From positions 1 to 6,909 of the forward strand of contig JBGVKG010000026.1 of NCBI GenBank assembly GCA_045123575.1: DNA of 6,909 nucleotides. The letters run 5' to 3'. How positions within the stretch are numbered: the stretch's first letter is position 1; the number at the start of each line of letters is the position of its first letter. The notes under the pieces are model-generated. The model was not told the DNA's origin. It saw only the letters and a list, made by a program, of their open reading frames with translations, and searched no databases. The translations under genes and the position numbers were made by a program. Below are positions 5,302 to 6,909 of the stretch, piece by piece. This stretch comes from SVEL01 sp045123575 (GTDB lineage: Bacteria > Bacillota > Clostridia > Lachnospirales > Lachnospiraceae).

Positions 5302-6771
5302 ATGAAAATAGGATTTGATAATGACAAATATCTAAAAATGCAGTCCGAGTATATCAAGGAGAGAAGAGGTAAATTTGGTGACAAGCTTTATCTTGAGTTT
5401 GGTGGAAAGTTAATGGATGACTTTCATGCATCGAGAGTATTACCTGGATTTGAGCCGGATAGTAAATTGAAAATGCTTCTTCAGATGGCAGATGAGGCAG
5501 AGGTTGTCATTGTAATAGGGGCAGATGCCATCGAAAAGAATAAGAAAAGAGAAGATTTAGGCATTACTTATGATAAGGATGTTCTAAGACTTATAGAAGA
5601 ATATAGAAGCTATGGATTATATGTAGGAAGTGTAGTTGTTACAAAATATGCGGGTCAGTCATCTGCAGATGTATTCAAGGAAAAGCTTGAGAAAAAGAAT
5701 ATAAAAGTGTACAAACACTATATTATAGAGGGTTATCCTACCAATGTATCTCACATCGTTAGTGCAGAAGGCTTTGGTAAGAATGATTATATAGAGACAA
5801 CTAGACCATTAGTTGTTGTGACAGCTCCTGGTCCAGGTAGTGGAAAGATGGCTACATGTCTTTCACAGTTATATCATGAACATAACAGAGGTATAAAAGC
5901 GGGATATGCTAAGTTTGAGACATTCCCTATATGGAATCTTCCACTTAAACATCCAGTTAATCTAGCTTATGAAGCGGCTACAGCAGATTTAAATGATTTA
6001 AATATGATTGATCCATTCCATCTAGAAGCATACGGAGAGACAGCTGTTAATTACAATAGAGATATAGAGATATTCCCAGTGCTTAACGCAGTATTTGACC
6101 AAATATATGGCGAAAGCATATATAAGTCACCTACTGATATGGGTGTAAATATGGTTGGTAACTGTATCGTAGATGATGAGATAGTAAGAGAAGCTTCAAA
6201 TATGGAGATAATCAGAAGATATTATAAGTCACTTCTTCAGATGGCACAGGGTGAGCCAGTAGAAAACGATGTATATAAGATAGAACTTATAATGAAACAG
6301 GCAAAGATAACTACTGATGACAGAAAAGTAACAGTGGCTGCAAAGGATAGAGCTAAGTTACTAGGTGTACCTACTGCAGCAATCGAGCTTTCTGATGGAA
6401 CTATTATAACATCTAAGACAACTGACTTTATGGGAGCATCAGCAGCACTTATTTTAAATGCACTTAAATATCTTGGTGGAATAGATGATAATGCGCATCT
6501 TATATCACCAAAGGCTTTTGAACCAATACAGAGCTTGAAAACAGACTATCTTGGAAGTAGAAATCCAAGACTTCACTCAGATGAGGCGCTTATAGCTTTA
6601 GCTTTGTCAGCGTTAGATGATGATAATGCTAAGACAGCTATGGAGCAGTTGCCAAAGCTTGCTGGATGTCAGGTGCATACATCGGATATGCTGTCTGATG
6701 TGGATATCAAGACATTTAAGAAACTGAAGGTTGACTTAACAAGTGAGCCTGTCAGAACAAGAAACAAGTAA
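5302..6771 (+). CDS. DUF1846 (UPF0371) family protein of unknown function
   Basis: The 489-aa product is recognisable as a full-length DUF1846/UPF0371 protein, a family common in Firmicutes with no established activity. Visible landmarks are the N-terminus MKIGFDNDKYLKMQSEYIKE, the segment YLEFGGKLMDDFHASRVLPGF (30-50), a strand-like VVIVIGADAIEKNK (68-81), and a glycine-rich loop VVVTAPGPGSGKMATCLSQL (171-190). That loop resembles a Walker A motif, but Met183 follows the Lys where Ser or Thr is usual. Further landmarks are ETFPIWNLPLKHPVNLAYEAATADL (206-230) and GNCIVDDEIVREASNMEIIRRYY. There is no signal peptide or membrane segment, so it is probably cytosolic. It stands alone, preceded by a 331-bp gap and followed by a strong terminator, so it is likely its own transcription unit. 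Family call is good; no function is claimed. Confidence 0.9.
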   Translation: MKIGFDNDKYLKMQSEYIKERRGKFGDKLYLEFGGKLMDDFHASRVLPGFEPDSKLKMLLQMADEAEVVIVIGADAIEKNKKREDLGITYDKDVLRLIEEYRSYGLYVGSVVVTKYAGQSSADVFKEKLEKKNIKVYKHYIIEGYPTNVSHIVSAEGFGKNDYIETTRPLVVVTAPGPGSGKMATCLSQLYHEHNRGIKAGYAKFETFPIWNLPLKHPVNLAYEAATADLNDLNMIDPFHLEAYGETAVNYNRDIEIFPVLNAVFDQIYGESIYKSPTDMGVNMVGNCIVDDEIVREASNMEIIRRYYKSLLQMAQGEPVENDVYKIELIMKQAKITTDDRKVTVAAKDRAKLLGVPTAAIELSDGTIITSKTTDFMGASAALILNALKYLGGIDDNAHLISPKAFEPIQSLKTDYLGSRNPRLHSDEALIALALSALDDDNAKTAMEQLPKLAGCQVHTSDMLSDVDIKTFKKLKVDLTSEPVRTRNK

Positions 6772-6782
6772 ATTCTGGTTTG

Positions 6783-6808
6783 TGCGCGCAAGCAATGAGC
6801 CATGCGCA
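6783..6808. repeat. Short GC-rich hairpin after DUF1846
   Basis: TGCGC (6783-6787) pairs with GCGCA (6804-6808) across a 16-nt loop. It lies between the stop codon and the main terminator and is GC-rich against an AT-rich background. No T run follows directly. Confidence 0.35.
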
Positions 6809-6812
6809 GACG

Positions 6813-6870
6813 AGAACATAAAAACCACCAGATAAGAGTTTACTCTTAATCGGGTGGTTTTCTATGTTCT
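6813..6870. terminator. Large bidirectional rho-independent terminator
   Basis: There are three stacked stems: AGAACATA 6813-6820 with 6863-6870, AAAACCACC 6821-6829 with 6853-6861 (C6862 bulged), and an inner GATAAGAG 6831-6838 with 6843-6851 around a TTTA loop with one bulge. The middle stem is followed by TTTTCT on the + strand and by TTTTTAT on the - strand, so it can end transcripts from both sides. It closes the DUF1846 unit on the + strand. Confidence 0.85.
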
Positions 6871-6880
6871 TGGATGTATA

Positions 6881-6909
6881 CGGCGAATGCCGCGACAGCG
6901 AGCTAAAAG
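6881..6909. other. Start of a second GC-rich hairpin segment, cut by the window end
   Basis: CGGC (6881-6884) pairs with GCCG (6889-6892) around GAAT, and further GC-rich sequence (CGACAGCGAGC) runs to the edge. The composition matches the GC-rich block at 43-142, so this may be a related intergenic element, but too little is visible to say. Confidence 0.3.

Noticed and set aside
5254..5304. Riboswitch in the DUF1846 leader
   Set aside because: Only a 5-bp hairpin is present. No known aptamer core was recognised, and the leader is AT-rich and unstructured.
1..6909. Phage, transposon, CRISPR, toxin-antitoxin or defence system
   Set aside because: No transposase, integrase, spacer array, nuclease/antitoxin pair or terminal repeats were seen. 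All genes are housekeeping or a known conserved family.

Overview
The window is a stretch of ordinary chromosome from a low-GC Firmicute, most likely a member of the Lachnospiraceae (a Lachnospira/Butyrivibrio-like organism). The support is the AT-rich sequence, heavy use of ATA (Ile) and AGA (Arg) codons, strong AGGAGG-type ribosome binding sites, the gene order ispF-cysE-cysS-mrnC-rlmB, and the subtype of several proteins. The family placement is an inference from recognition, not from a database search. All recognised genes are on the + strand.

Layout. Positions 1-206 are non-coding. They hold an AT-rich hairpin, a GC-rich block of nested hairpins that can fold as a three-way junction, a terminator-like hairpin, and a good extended -10 promoter. 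From 263 to 4970 runs a tightly packed gene cluster: a six-helix PAP2-type phosphatase, ispF (MEP isoprenoid pathway), cysE (serine O-acetyltransferase), cysS (cysteinyl-tRNA synthetase), mrnC (Mini-ribonuclease III) and rlmB (SpoU-type 23S rRNA 2'-O-methyltransferase). Gaps are 26, 23, 71, -16 (overlap) and 92 bp, so one operon from the promoter at 178-206 is plausible. Positions 4971-5301 are a very AT-rich 331-bp gap full of short direct repeats, including six exact ACTATAA copies spaced near whole helical turns. A DUF1846/UPF0371 gene follows (5302-6771), closed by a large bidirectional terminator (6813-6870). The window then runs into another GC-rich hairpin segment.

How the genes fit together. 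IspF supplies isoprenoid precursors, and the PAP2 protein could act on a lipid phosphate such as an isoprenyl carrier (inference). CysE makes O-acetylserine for cysteine synthesis, and CysS charges tRNA-Cys with the product. MrnC and RlmB both act on 23S rRNA, on end maturation and ribose methylation. The cluster is therefore a housekeeping translation and precursor operon. DUF1846 is a separate unit of unknown function.

No phage, insertion sequence, CRISPR array, tRNA or rRNA was seen. No clearly new system is evident. The items most worth a second look are the phased ACTATAA array, the structured GC-rich element at the left end, the Cys-rich tail on IspF and the PAP2-ispF linkage. Three starts (ispF, cysE, DUF1846) and probably rlmB lie downstream of the longest possible ORF start; the choices rest on ribosome binding site spacing and the usual family N-terminus.
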